Source: Gemmatimonadota bacterium
Lineage (GTDB): Bacteria > Gemmatimonadota > Gemmatimonadetes > Longimicrobiales > Gaopeijiaceae
Assembly: GCA_022826005.1 (NCBI GenBank)
Contig: JAJDVT010000043.1
Location: forward strand, 1 to 64,000
DNA: 64,000 nt
Reading direction: 5' to 3'
Below are positions 1 through 8,936 of this stretch, piece by piece (within the stretch, counting starts at the first letter, position 1; the number at the start of each line of letters is the position of its first letter). A program made the position numbers and the translations under genes. The notes beneath the pieces were generated by a model. It ran no database searches. It was not told where the DNA came from and worked only from the letters and a program-made list of their open reading frames with translations.

Positions 1-73
1 ATTTCGCGATCCCAGGCCGATCCGGCCCGAACTCCTGAATCCAGTGGATCCCGGGATGTATTTCTCTGGGCAT
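1..73 (-). CDS. N-terminal fragment of an unidentified protein, cut by the window edge
   Basis: An ATG at 73 on the minus strand opens a frame that runs off the window after 24 codons and starts MPREIHPGIHWIQE. A GAGG lies about eight bases upstream as a possible ribosome binding site. The I-x-P-G-I-x-W-I pattern resembles the first strands of MBL-fold hydrolases, but 24 residues are too few to assign a family. It lies about 100 bases beyond the last DUF3526 permease on the same strand and could be the next gene of that operon. Confidence 0.4.
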   Translation of the reverse strand, partial: MPREIHPGIHWIQEFGPDRPGIAK

Positions 74-170
74 CACGCGCCTCGAGGGAGATGACGCCTC
101 TCCGGCGAGAGGCACCCGCGAAGGTGTAGCAGTGGAAGTGCCAGCGCCAGAGGTAAGCCGACGCGAAGGG

Positions 171-1583
171 TCAGGCCGCCCCGTCTTCGCTCCCCGCCGA
201 CGCCCGCGCGACCAGGATCCTCCCGAACACCAGCGCGCCGATGGATGCCAGGATCAGAGCGGCCGCGGCCGGAAATCCGGCTTGCGATGCCTCGCCGGCG
301 GTGGCAGCCGGCTCGAAGGCGGGAACCCGCTCCCAGTCCACCTGAGCGATCGGGGCGGCCGAGAACAGCACCGGCTGAAAATGGACCTTGAGACGCTCGT
401 GGTAGCGCCGGACCGCGTCCTGGTAGGCGAGTTGGCTGGCCAGATCCGTGGCGGCGAGCCGGTCGAGCGCAAGACGGGTTGCCAGCGGCGGCACCAGCAG
501 CGACCATCTGCGGGCCCATTCGTCCCGCCGTGTCAGGACATCGCGGTAGGCGCGGGAAGCATCCCGGGCAGCCCGGTCGCCCCGGTGGTTCATCGCGTAG
601 TACCAGGCCCAGGTGAACTCGTCTTCCGGGACGGTCTGGTCGCTCCACTCCGGGTAGTCCTCGAAGAACGCGTCCATCGTCTCGGACTTCGTCAGGTCCC
701 ATGCTTCGTGGTAACCCTGGCGCTGGCGCACGGTCAGCTCCAGGGCCTCGGGCGCGGGGTGCAGGATCGAGTTTGCCAGGCTCAGGACAGCCGGAGCCAG
801 GAAGGTGAAGGCGACCCACACCCCCACCAGGATCATCGCGTTGGCGGTCGAGGAGCGGCGACCGGTCGCCACGCCCAGGCAGAGCGCGAACCAGAAAAGG
901 GTTTGCAGCGCGATGAGCGCGGCTGCCCACCCGGCGCGGCCATCGCCATCGACTCCGGTAAGGAACGCGCCGATCACGGCCAGCGATGTGACCAGGCCGC
1001 CCATCAGGATCACCCGCGCGCCGATCTTTGCGGCGACCAGGCGCCGGGGCCGGGCGAAGAGCCGCGCCATGCCCCAGGTGCCGCGCTCACGTTCGCCCGA
1101 AACGATGTCGTAGGTAACGGCAATGACGAAGAGAGGAAGCAGGGCGATGAGGACAAACGTCAGATCGAGGTGCCCCGCAGCCGCGAGACGCGGATTCAGC
1201 GTCTCCTGTTCGTAGAGCTGTCCTTCGAGCGCCAGCAACCGGATTCGCAGGTTGGCCGTCTCGATCTCCGTCCTGCCGCTCGCGAGCGCCGACAGCCGGG
1301 ACGATGGCTGTGATGCCGGCAGGGCCAGGTAGTACAGCAACTCGCCCGCCTCGGTCGTCGGCGGATAGCGGGATACGAGATGGGCGAGCTGATCCCGGTA
1401 GGCGGCCTCGGCTGCGGCCGCGGCGTCCTCGGCCGCCTGGACTCTGCGATTTCCCTGCCAGGCCGCATGGATCCCGAGCACCAACAAGAGAGCCGCCGCG
1501 ACCGTGACGCCGCCGGAGCGGATCACACGGGCGAGTTCAAGCCGGATCAGGCGCACCCACGCTCTCGCGCTTTCGGACCTCAC
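171..1583 (-). CDS. ABC transporter permease, DUF3526-like, B-type copy 2
   Basis: This 470-residue integral membrane protein is the last permease of a leftward ABC cluster. I chose the GTG at 1583 because it lies 10 bases after the upstream stop, follows GAGGTGA, and begins the protein at a typical N-terminus (VRSESARAWVRLIRLE). The frame stays open upstream, but that part is the shadow of the preceding gene. There is one N-terminal membrane segment, a roughly 120-residue extracytoplasmic insert, then a membrane block with the family signature SGERERGTWGMA, and a final helix. It aligns by eye with the permease at 3054-4484, for example in the shared DLTFV-(V/I)-I-x-L-LPL stretch. The substrate is unknown. 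Confidence 0.8.
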   Translation of the reverse strand: MRSESARAWVRLIRLELARVIRSGGVTVAAALLLVLGIHAAWQGNRRVQAAEDAAAAAEAAYRDQLAHLVSRYPPTTEAGELLYYLALPASQPSSRLSALASGRTEIETANLRIRLLALEGQLYEQETLNPRLAAAGHLDLTFVLIALLPLFVIAVTYDIVSGERERGTWGMARLFARPRRLVAAKIGARVILMGGLVTSLAVIGAFLTGVDGDGRAGWAAALIALQTLFWFALCLGVATGRRSSTANAMILVGVWVAFTFLAPAVLSLANSILHPAPEALELTVRQRQGYHEAWDLTKSETMDAFFEDYPEWSDQTVPEDEFTWAWYYAMNHRGDRAARDASRAYRDVLTRRDEWARRWSLLVPPLATRLALDRLAATDLASQLAYQDAVRRYHERLKVHFQPVLFSAAPIAQVDWERVPAFEPAATAGEASQAGFPAAAALILASIGALVFGRILVARASAGSEDGAA

Positions 1584-1593
1584 CCGCCCGTTC

Positions 1594-3036
1594 TCACCTC
1601 GACGGACGATCCATGCCCACGCGCGGCAGCCGCTTGCGGCCCAACCCGAGGCCGGCGAGCGGAAGGGCGATCCACAGCCCCAGCGCGGCCAGCGAAAGAG
1701 GACGATCGGCCAGGACCCGGCGGAGTGAAGGCGGGTCCGGCCTGAAGACCGGGAACCGAGCCCATTCCTGGCGCGCAATGCGCTGAGCGCGGTCGTTCTC
1801 GTAGTGGATCTCGTGAATGTGGAGGTCGTTCAGCCGCTGGATGATGTCGTAGCGATGAGCTTCGGCCTGCGCGCGGAAGGCCTCCATCGCCTCCGGCCCG
1901 GTTCCCGCCGCCGCCATCGACAGGTCCCGGGCCGCCAGATGGGGAGAAAGCAGCCCCAGCCACGCCATGGCCCGATCCTGCCGCCGATGAAGGGCGAGCA
2001 GCTCCAGCTGGTGCTCCTCGGAGATCCGGCTGGTGACAGCCTCTCCCTCGTGGCTTACGACTCCTGCCCAGTTGACCGGAAGCTCCTCGACCGACGCCAC
2101 CTGGTACCGAGCCAGGTATTCGTCGCGCAGGGCACGGAAGAAGGGATCGTCGGGGTTGTGGCTGTCCCCCACCTGCCGCTGCGCCTCCTCCACCTGGGCG
2201 GTGAACTGGGCGCGCGACGGTACGGGATGAAGCGCGTTCACGAGGGAGGCGCCCAGCCGCGGGGCGGCAACGCACAGCACAACCCAGATGGCGACGAGCT
2301 GGGCGAGAGCGGCACGGGAGGAGGCTCTGCGTGACGAGACCCAGACCGTCAGCAGCACCCACCCCGCAAGATACGCCGCGTAGGTTGCCGCGAGCGCCGC
2401 CATCCGCGCGATCGAGGGTTGTTCTCCGCCTCCAGTGGCGACGAATGCGACCGTGATCAGCCCGATCGGCAGGGCCGCCGCCACGGCTGCCGTCCCGATG
2501 CCCAGCACCTTCCCTGCCATGATCCGGGCCGGGGTCGCGCCCTGGGCCAGGAGCAGGGGAAGCGTGCCCTGTTCTCTCTCGCGGCTTACCGATGCGAATC
2601 CCGCGGCCACAACCAGCAACGGAAGGAGCAGCCCCAGCACGGCGGCCGGCGTGAGCCGCCCGAAACTCAGCAATGCCGTCGCATGCCGGGCATCGCCGAA
2701 GCTGGCCGAATTCTGCCGGTGCCCCTCCAGAAAGAGCGATGTCCCCGCGTAGGCGCCGACCCCCGGATCGAAGAACGCCAGGGGCGCCTCCTCGCGGAAG
2801 ACGAGGAAACCGTAGTGGATCACGCGGTGCGGATGGCGGTCCGGCTGCTCTGTCCACTGGCGGTCGACCAGCGCCTGGTAGCGGGCACGCTGTTCCGCCT
2901 CGCTCGCGGTGTGATGCCGGGCCCCGAGGACGGAGACGATCCCCAGAGCGGCGACGAGTCCCAGCAGGAACACGACGTAGCGATCCTCGCGCATCGCGCC
3001 CACCTGCCGCCGTGCGATCAGCAGAATGTTGCTCAT
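1594..3036 (-). CDS. ABC transporter permease, DUF3526-like, A-type copy 2
   Basis: This is a 480-residue permease with an N-terminal membrane segment and an extracytoplasmic loop containing HYGFLVFREEAPLAFFDPGV and TSLFLEGHRQN. A multi-pass block follows with VSREREQGTLPLLLAQG and an AGKVLGIG motif. The same landmarks occur in the same order in the permease at 4486-5892, so the two are paralogues. The ATG at 3036 is the natural start, 17 bases after the stop of the previous permease. It presumably forms the membrane channel with its neighbour and the shared ATPase. Confidence 0.85.
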   Translation of the reverse strand: MSNILLIARRQVGAMREDRYVVFLLGLVAALGIVSVLGARHHTASEAEQRARYQALVDRQWTEQPDRHPHRVIHYGFLVFREEAPLAFFDPGVGAYAGTSLFLEGHRQNSASFGDARHATALLSFGRLTPAAVLGLLLPLLVVAAGFASVSREREQGTLPLLLAQGATPARIMAGKVLGIGTAAVAAALPIGLITVAFVATGGGEQPSIARMAALAATYAAYLAGWVLLTVWVSSRRASSRAALAQLVAIWVVLCVAAPRLGASLVNALHPVPSRAQFTAQVEEAQRQVGDSHNPDDPFFRALRDEYLARYQVASVEELPVNWAGVVSHEGEAVTSRISEEHQLELLALHRRQDRAMAWLGLLSPHLAARDLSMAAAGTGPEAMEAFRAQAEAHRYDIIQRLNDLHIHEIHYENDRAQRIARQEWARFPVFRPDPPSLRRVLADRPLSLAALGLWIALPLAGLGLGRKRLPRVGMDRPSR

Positions 3037-3053
3037 TGTTCGACCGATTCGCC

Positions 3054-4484
3054 TCAGTCCGCTCCCCGCACCCGGCCGAGCCCCACCCCGGCGCCCACAC
3101 CCGCCAGGACGAGAAGTGCGCCGAGGACCGTGAGCGGCACACCCGCGCGACGGGCCACGTCGGCGCCTTCCTCATCCTCGAGCCGGAACTTCGGCACGTC
3201 GGGAAGGACGCTGGCGTCCATTTGCTCGCTGGCCAGGATTGCGGGTACGAAGAACTCCCGCCACTGCTCGGCGAAGGCGCGTACCTGCGACTGGAAGCCC
3301 GCGAAACGCGCGTCTCCCGTTCCCGCCGCGTCGATGAGCACCTCCTGGGCCAGGAGCGCCGGCGACAGGAACCGGTAGCGGCGCACCAGGGCGATCTGCT
3401 CGGCGCGGCGTGCATCGTGTTCCGAGGTCACTTCCTCGAGGCGGCGGTTCACGGCGTCCGTGGCGGCCCAGGCGAGGGCGCCCAGGCCGGGCTCTTCGGC
3501 CACTACGCCGCCCGCCATCTCGGGATGGTCCTCCAGGTAGCGGGCGAGCAGTTCGCTGCGACGGTTCACGGCCTCGTTCGAGGCCTCCCGTTGCGCGGTG
3601 ACCATCTGAACGCGGGACGGCAACGGGTGCAGCAGGCCCGACGCGATGTTGATGGCGGCCGGAAGCACCACCACCAGGACCAGCCACGCCCCCACCAGAA
3701 CCGTGGCGTTCCACGCCGAGGATCGCCGCAGGCTGTTCACCCACGCCGCGAGCACGAACCAGAAGAGCGCGTAGGTGACCACCGTGGCGCACCACAGAAG
3801 CACCCGGCCCGGCGAGCCGAAGCCCCCCGTGACCAGAATCCCGAGCAGCGAGGCCGCCAGCACCATGCCCACCAGCAGCAGCGCGCGGAAGGCCAGCTTC
3901 GCCGCCACGACGCGGCGGGCCGACACGGGCTGTGAGAGCGTCAGGGCCAGGGTCCCCTGCTCGCGCTCCTCGGAGAGCACGTTGAAGCTGAGCGCCAGCA
4001 CCAGCAGGGGCAGCAGGTAGATCACCACGAAGGTCAGGTCGAAGCGCCCGACCATCAGGTTGAGGGGGTTCTCGACCTCGCCGTTCTGGTGGAACGACGA
4101 CTCGTTGGTGTAGATGTTGACGTCGTAATAGTAGGGCAGGAGATCGCTCTGACCGACCGCCAGCGCCGTCAGGGGACCGGGCTCCAGCACCGCGGTATGG
4201 CTGCCGCGGGCCCCGCCCATCACGTTGGGGGCGCGGGGATCGGCGAAGCGCGAAGCCGGCTCGGCGCCGTTCTCAATCGCGGCCAACTCGTCGGCGAGGG
4301 CGCGCGTGCGTTCGACGTTGCCGGTCTGCACGGCCTCCACCGTGCGCTCCTGAAAGCGCATCCAGACCACGCCGTTGGCCAGCGCATAGACGAGGAGGAC
4401 GGCGAAAAGCCCGAGCACGATGCGGAGCGCCCGGTCGGCCATGAGCAGGCGCCATTCGTTTCGGAGGACGGAGCGCGCGGTCAT
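3054..4484 (-). CDS. ABC transporter permease, DUF3526-like, B-type copy 1
   Basis: This 476-residue permease starts at the ATG at 4484 (MTARSVLRNEWRLLMADR), one base after the stop of the upstream permease, so translation is probably coupled. A first membrane helix lies at about residues 20-40, followed by an extracytoplasmic region rich in short loops. The membrane block contains DLTFVVIYLLPLLVLALS and the signature SEEREQGTLALTLSQP. It pairs with the A-type permease immediately upstream, and the two are repeated as a second A-B pair downstream. The single ATPase at 5905-6663 must serve one or both pairs. Confidence 0.87.
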   Translation of the reverse strand: MTARSVLRNEWRLLMADRALRIVLGLFAVLLVYALANGVVWMRFQERTVEAVQTGNVERTRALADELAAIENGAEPASRFADPRAPNVMGGARGSHTAVLEPGPLTALAVGQSDLLPYYYDVNIYTNESSFHQNGEVENPLNLMVGRFDLTFVVIYLLPLLVLALSFNVLSEEREQGTLALTLSQPVSARRVVAAKLAFRALLLVGMVLAASLLGILVTGGFGSPGRVLLWCATVVTYALFWFVLAAWVNSLRRSSAWNATVLVGAWLVLVVVLPAAINIASGLLHPLPSRVQMVTAQREASNEAVNRRSELLARYLEDHPEMAGGVVAEEPGLGALAWAATDAVNRRLEEVTSEHDARRAEQIALVRRYRFLSPALLAQEVLIDAAGTGDARFAGFQSQVRAFAEQWREFFVPAILASEQMDASVLPDVPKFRLEDEEGADVARRAGVPLTVLGALLVLAGVGAGVGLGRVRGAD

Positions 4485-4485
4485 G

Positions 4486-5892
4486 CTACCCCACCTCCGC
4501 GCGCCGGACCCGCGCCGCGGCCGCCAGGACTGCCCCGACCAGCCATGTCCCCAGAACCAGGATCGACAGGATGCGGTTGCCCAGCACCCAGCCCAGCGTG
4601 GGGGCGGCGTACTCGAGCGGCGGTGTTTCCTCCCACAGTTCGGGACCGGCCAGATAGGTGTCGCCCGTGCGGGAGTTTTCGGCCAGATCACCGTTCATCC
4701 GCCGCATCAGATCCCGGCGATACGCCTCCGCTGCGGTGGCGAAGTGCCGGTGCTGCTCGACATCGGTCCCGGCCAGCCCCATGGAGAGCGTGCGCACCGC
4801 CAGCAGCGGCGCCACCACCGCAAGCGCCTCGTGCACGACGCCCTGGCGTTCGAAGGTATCCCACAACGCACCGTAGTTGCGGTCGAAGATGCGGTTGCCG
4901 AACTCCTCGCTCTCCTGCAGGTAGACCCCCACCTCGTTTACGGGCAGATCCTCGACCCGCTCCACTCCGTGCTCGGCCAGCAGGCGCTCGGTCAGCGCCG
5001 CCCGGTCCGGGCGGGAGATGTCCTCCACGCCGGAGGCCATCTCGCGTTCGACATTGCGGGCGAACTCGAGCGCCGACGGCGTCGGATGGAGCCACTTCGA
5101 CAGATCCACCGCGACGCGCGGCGCCACCAGCCCGTTCACCACCCACACGCCCAGCAGAATCACCAGCGCGGTGCGCGCCGAGCGGGCCCAGGCGGATACC
5201 GCCAGTGACAGCGCCAGGAAGGCGGTGAAGTAGGCCAGGTAGACACCGGCCAGAACCACACCCCGGGCCAGCGGGGAGGCCGCCGGACCGGGACTCCCGA
5301 CAACCAGGGCCGCCGCGCCCACCAGTGCCGCAGGCACGAGCAGCAACGCCAGCGCCCCGGCGATGCCCAGCGCCTTGCCCACAGCCAGCTCCCGCCGCCC
5401 GATTCCGGTGGCCAGCAACTGGCGCAGCGTGCCCCGCTCCCGCTCGCCGGCGAGCGCGCCGAAGGTGAGCAGGATGATGAGCAGGGGCACCAGGTGCTGC
5501 AGCACCTGCGCGGCCGTCAGCGCGCCGATGCGCTGGGCCGCCGTCGCGTCCTGGGCCGGACGCAGAAGGAAGTCGTTCTGCCGGTGCGCCTCGAGCCACA
5601 CCGACGTGCCGGTATAGGGATCAACGCCCTCGTCGACGAAGGACAGCGCCAGACGGGGCTTGAAGGCGTAGATGCCGTAGTGGGCCGCCGAATGGGGATT
5701 CTTCTCGCCCTGAGACTCCCAGTGGTCCCGGGCAGTGGCCTGCGCGGCGGCGTGCTCCTGCTGCGCGCTTCGTGCCTGAGCCCATCCATGGCCCAGGGAA
5801 ACCAGCAGCAGCGCGCCCACCAGGATCGCGCACCAGCGGAAGCGCCCGTCCCGAAGGACATCGGTGAACTCCTTGCGTACTATGTGCCTCAT
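4486..5892 (-). CDS. ABC transporter permease, DUF3526-like, A-type copy 1
   Basis: This is a 468-residue multi-pass protein starting MRHIVRKEFTDVLRDGRFRW. It carries the extracytoplasmic markers HYGIYAFKPRLALSFVDEGV and TSVWLEAHRQN and the cytoplasmic signature AGERERGTLRQLLATG, followed by AVGKALGIAGA. It starts 12 bases downstream of the ATPase stop, in the usual ATPase-then-permease order. DUF3526-type permeases are known in ABC-2 exporters, often close to TonB-dependent receptors, but their substrates are generally uncharacterised. Export is therefore an inference. Confidence 0.87.
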   Translation of the reverse strand: MRHIVRKEFTDVLRDGRFRWCAILVGALLLVSLGHGWAQARSAQQEHAAAQATARDHWESQGEKNPHSAAHYGIYAFKPRLALSFVDEGVDPYTGTSVWLEAHRQNDFLLRPAQDATAAQRIGALTAAQVLQHLVPLLIILLTFGALAGERERGTLRQLLATGIGRRELAVGKALGIAGALALLLVPAALVGAAALVVGSPGPAASPLARGVVLAGVYLAYFTAFLALSLAVSAWARSARTALVILLGVWVVNGLVAPRVAVDLSKWLHPTPSALEFARNVEREMASGVEDISRPDRAALTERLLAEHGVERVEDLPVNEVGVYLQESEEFGNRIFDRNYGALWDTFERQGVVHEALAVVAPLLAVRTLSMGLAGTDVEQHRHFATAAEAYRRDLMRRMNGDLAENSRTGDTYLAGPELWEETPPLEYAAPTLGWVLGNRILSILVLGTWLVGAVLAAAARVRRAEVG

Positions 5893-5904
5893 CGTCGGTG
5901 CCTC

Positions 5905-6663
5905 CTAGTCGTGCATGTGCTTCAGATAGATGCGCTCGAGATCCGCGTGGCCGATCTCTTCCGTGCCCAACTCCGTGACCAGGCGCCCGTAGCGCATGAT
6001 GCCCACGCGCGTCCCGGTCTCCTTGGCGCGAAACAGATCGTGGGTCGCCATGAGCACCGCGACCCCGCGATCCTTGAGCCGTTCGATCAGCTCGGAGAAC
6101 TCGTTCGAGGCCTGCGGGTCGAGGCCGGAGGTGGGCTCGTCGAGCAGCAGCGCGTCGGCCTCCTTGGCGATGGCGATGGCGATGCCGACCTTCTGCCGCA
6201 TGCCCTTCGAGTACTCCGAAACCCGTTGATCGACCGCGGACCGCTCCAGTCCTGCTTCGACCAGGATGTCGGTGAGCCGAGCCGGGGTCAGGGCTCCCTT
6301 CCCCCCCAGTGCCGCGAAGTACTCCAGGTTTTCCAGACCGCTCAGGTTGCGGTAGAGCATGACCTGTTCGGGGATGTACGCGATGCGCTGCTTGGTCTCG
6401 CGGTCGTGGGTGGACACGTCCAGGCCGGCGATGAGCGCCTGTCCGGAGGTGGGCGCCACGAATCCGAGGAAGAGGTTGATGGTGGTGGTCTTGCCCGCCC
6501 CGTTGGGACCCAGCAGGCAGTAGACCTCCCCGGGCGCTATGGCCAGGTCGAGGGAGTCGAGGGCTCGCGTGGCGCCATAGTTCTTGCTGAGCCCGCGGGC
6601 CTCCAGAAGGGCTGTGCGCCCATTCCCCAATTCGGCGGGGTGCCGAGACTCGGGCGTATTCAT
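5905..6663 (-). CDS. ABC transporter ATP-binding protein
   Basis: This 252-residue nucleotide-binding subunit energises the four permeases encoded downstream. Walker A is GPNGAGKTT at about residues 52-60, the signature loop is YSKGMRQKVGIA, Walker B is ALLLDEPTSGLDP, and the switch histidine lies in MATHD. The length and the SKGMRQK signature fit the ABC-2 exporter class. I chose the ATG at 6663, which has GAGAGA nine bases upstream; an ATG at 6708 is an alternative. No other nucleotide-binding domain is encoded in the cluster, so one ATPase apparently serves two A-B permease pairs. Confidence 0.93.
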   Translation of the reverse strand: MNTPESRHPAELGNGRTALLEARGLSKNYGATRALDSLDLAIAPGEVYCLLGPNGAGKTTTINLFLGFVAPTSGQALIAGLDVSTHDRETKQRIAYIPEQVMLYRNLSGLENLEYFAALGGKGALTPARLTDILVEAGLERSAVDQRVSEYSKGMRQKVGIAIAIAKEADALLLDEPTSGLDPQASNEFSELIERLKDRGVAVLMATHDLFRAKETGTRVGIMRYGRLVTELGTEEIGHADLERIYLKHMHD

Positions 6664-6749
6664 GTGTTCTATCTCTCGGGTTGGGTACGCCGTTTCGGAC
6701 GCAACCATCAACAGGGTCCGCCGGCACGGGGGTCGGCGGGGGGGCTCTG

Positions 6750-7067
6750 TTACAGAGAGATGTGGAGGGGAGGCGCGCGGCTGCGCCGAGGGGCGAGATG
6801 GATGATCGCGGGAACGAACCAGCGCCCGGGAAGTGCGGGAGCCCGCAGCAGACTCGATCCCGCGAGGCTCGGAGTACCCGAGGCGACGGTCGACCCGGGG
6901 TGGTGGACGACCTGGCACACGGAACAAGCGCCAGGCGACTCGGATCCGCTGCCGTGTGCGTGGGAACTCTCCACGGAATGGACGAGGAGGAGGGAGAGGA
7001 TGACCGCAATTGCGGTCATCGCGCGCACACGCTCCCGCGATCCGGCAAGATCGAACAGGTGCGCCAT
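6750..7067 (-). CDS. small exported His/Cys-rich protein, DUF2946-like
   Basis: This is a 105-residue protein with one hydrophobic segment near the N-terminus (AMTAIAVILSLLLVHS). Possible metal ligands follow: HSVESSHAHG, CSVC and VVHHPG. It ends in SRAPPLHISL. The layout of a signal segment, a short CxxC/His region and an SRAPP tail recalls the small DUF2946-type proteins often found near metal transport genes; I recognise the pattern, not a specific family member. The ATG at 7067 was chosen over 7139 because the extra residues look non-native. It lies 86 bases upstream of the ABC ATPase on the same strand. A role in metal handling with that transporter is an inference. Confidence 0.6.
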   Translation of the reverse strand: MAHLFDLAGSRERVRAMTAIAVILSLLLVHSVESSHAHGSGSESPGACSVCQVVHHPGSTVASGTPSLAGSSLLRAPALPGRWFVPAIIHLAPRRSRAPPLHISL

Positions 7068-7283
7068 CGCTGGTTCCTCCACCTCGCGGACTTCCCACCG
7101 GCCCATTCCCGGCGCCCCTCTGGCCAACCGGGAACGCACCGGGCGCTACCGTAGCGAGCGGACGGGGAGAGGTCAAGGAGTTGGCCGGGCGCGCCGCAGT
7201 TGCCTCGACCTCACCCGAACCCGTTAGATTCAATCAGGCCCCGGCCGCCGAGCCGGCCGGTTCACCCGGAAGACAGGACGACC

Positions 7284-7832
7284 ATGAACGCTGCCGCCGC
7301 CATCCTGCTCGCCGCTTCTGTTCTGCACGCCCACGGCACTCCCCAGGAGCCCCTCTCCACGGGCCCCGCGCACGCCGGCTACACCGATGCCGTCACCATG
7401 CGGCACTCGCACGACGGGCCCCACGGCGAAGACCTCCTCCGCATCGAACTGATGATCCGTTGCACCTGCGGCTGTACGCTTGACACCCACACCTGCCAGT
7501 ACCAGATGCAGTGCGGCGAATCTCCTGTCTTCACTCAGCGCATCCTGGCGGCGCTGGAAGCGGGCGAGAGCGAGGAGGTGATCCTCGCGGGCTTCGTAGC
7601 CGACTACGGCCAGGAGATCCTTGGCGCGCCTCCCAGGGAAGGGTTCAACTGGGTCGGCTACGTTACGCCATGGGTCGCGTTCGTCTTCTCCGGCCTCCTT
7701 ATCGGCTTCTTCCTGCGCAGGAACGTGGCCCGCGGACGGGAGCGCGCGCCGGTGGTCGACTCGGACATCTCGGACACCGACTGGCAGCGCCTCCGGCAGG
7801 AGATGAAGGCGCTGGAGAAGGAAGACTGGTGA
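7284..7832 (+). CDS. CcmH-like cytochrome c maturation thiol protein
   Basis: This 182-residue protein has an N-terminal signal segment, a small Cys-containing domain and a C-terminal membrane helix (WVAFVFSGLLIGFFLRR). The domain has MIRCTCGCTLDTHTCQ, then RILAALEAGESEEVILAGFVADYG and a short linker to the helix, which is the order of the CcmH/CycL fold. Classical CcmH has RCxxC; here the cysteines are spaced C-T-C-G-C with two more nearby. A role as a periplasmic thiol-disulfide protein in haem attachment is expected from the family. No other ccm genes are nearby. The ATG at 7284 gives a sensible signal sequence, and the stop overlaps the next ATG by one base. Confidence 0.75.
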   Translation: MNAAAAILLAASVLHAHGTPQEPLSTGPAHAGYTDAVTMRHSHDGPHGEDLLRIELMIRCTCGCTLDTHTCQYQMQCGESPVFTQRILAALEAGESEEVILAGFVADYGQEILGAPPREGFNWVGYVTPWVAFVFSGLLIGFFLRRNVARGRERAPVVDSDISDTDWQRLRQEMKALEKEDW

Positions 7833-8266
7833 TGGCTGAACCCCAGAACTACGCCAATCACGGCAAGCGGCCGCCGGTACCGTTTCTCGTGGCGTGGTTC
7901 GCCACGACAGCCGCCGCCGCGAGCTTCCTCTATCAGTTGTTCGTCGACTTCCGGGTCGAGACCCTCGCCCTCTTCCTGACTGCGGCCGGCGCTTCGGTGG
8001 GCATCCCTCTCGCGCGTCGCTTCGCCCTGGGCGTGCAGGACCGGGTGATCCGCCTCGAGGAGCGCCTCCGCATTGAGGGACTGCTTGCGGATGACCTGAA
8101 GAGCCGAATCGAGGACCTCACAACAGATCAGCTGATCGGGCTGCGCTTCGCTTCCGACGCGGAGCTGTCCGGTCTGGTGCGCCGAGTCCTCGACGGCGAG
8201 CTCACGGACCGGAAGGCGATCAAGCAGGCCGTGGAGGACTGGCGGGCAGACCACCAGCGAATCTGA
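7832..8266 (+). CDS. DUF6526-like membrane protein
   Basis: This 144-residue protein starts MAEPQNYANHGKRPPV and has two hydrophobic helices in the first half (about residues 20-38 and 45-65). A soluble, mostly helical tail follows (DRVIRLEERLRIEGLL through to VEDWRADHQRI). The QNYxNHxKxxPP opening and two-helix layout match the DUF6526 family, whose function is not known. Its start codon overlaps the preceding stop (TGATG), so it is translationally coupled to the CcmH-like gene. Confidence 0.8.
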   Translation: MAEPQNYANHGKRPPVPFLVAWFATTAAAASFLYQLFVDFRVETLALFLTAAGASVGIPLARRFALGVQDRVIRLEERLRIEGLLADDLKSRIEDLTTDQLIGLRFASDAELSGLVRRVLDGELTDRKAIKQAVEDWRADHQRI

Positions 8267-8279
8267 CCCGCGAATCGCC

Positions 8280-8936
8280 GTGAGCCGTTCCCGGTGCTGC
8301 GGTCTCGAACGCCAGTTCGATGACGCGCACGCGCGCAGGAACCTGCGCAGGTTCCGCCGCAAGGGCCCCGCCAAAGCCACGCGATGGCTGCTGGGGGCCG
8401 TCGCGGAGGACGGCGTCGAAGGCCGCACCTTCATCGACGTCGGCGGGGGCATCGGAGCCATTCAGCACGAGTTGATGGCGGGCGGGGCGGCCGGGGGAAC
8501 GCACTCGGACGCGGCTCCGGCGTTCCTGCGCGCGGCGCGGTCGGAGGCGGAGGCGCGGGGCTATGCCGACCGCGTGCGCTACGTGGACGGCGACTTCGTC
8601 GAGCGGGCGGGCGAACTTCCCGCAGCGGACCTGGTGACCCTGGACCGGGTGGTGTGCTGCTATCCCGACATGCCGGCCCTGCTGGGCGCGGCGGCGCCCC
8701 TGGCGAAGCGGGTCCTCGGGCTGGTGATGCCGCGTGGCGGACCACTGGCACGCCTCGGCGTCGGGTTGGTGAACTTCATCCAGCGCCTCAGGCGGCATCC
8801 GTTCCGCGTGTTCGCGCACGACCCTTCCGAGGTCGAGGCAGTGGTGAAGAGCTACGGGCTCGTGAAGCGATTCGAGCGCGCCGGCCTGGTGTGGCGGGTG
8901 TTGGTCTTCACCAGGCCAGAGGCCGGTCGGCTCTGA
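8280..8936 (+). CDS. class I SAM-dependent methyltransferase
   Basis: This 218-residue protein begins at a GTG, 13 bases after the previous stop. The N-terminal CCGLERQFDDAHARRNLRRF, followed by a short basic RRKGPAKATR stretch, is typical of a methyltransferase group related to Mg-protoporphyrin O-methyltransferase. The SAM-binding motif is FIDVGGGIGAIQHEL at about residues 50-64, and DLVTLDRVVCCYPD corresponds to the post-II/IV region. The substrate cannot be told from the sequence, and no chlorophyll genes are visible, so a pigment role is not supported. Its last 29 bases overlap the end of the convergent copA gene. Confidence 0.85.
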   Translation: MSRSRCCGLERQFDDAHARRNLRRFRRKGPAKATRWLLGAVAEDGVEGRTFIDVGGGIGAIQHELMAGGAAGGTHSDAAPAFLRAARSEAEARGYADRVRYVDGDFVERAGELPAADLVTLDRVVCCYPDMPALLGAAAPLAKRVLGLVMPRGGPLARLGVGLVNFIQRLRRHPFRVFAHDPSEVEAVVKSYGLVKRFERAGLVWRVLVFTRPEAGRL

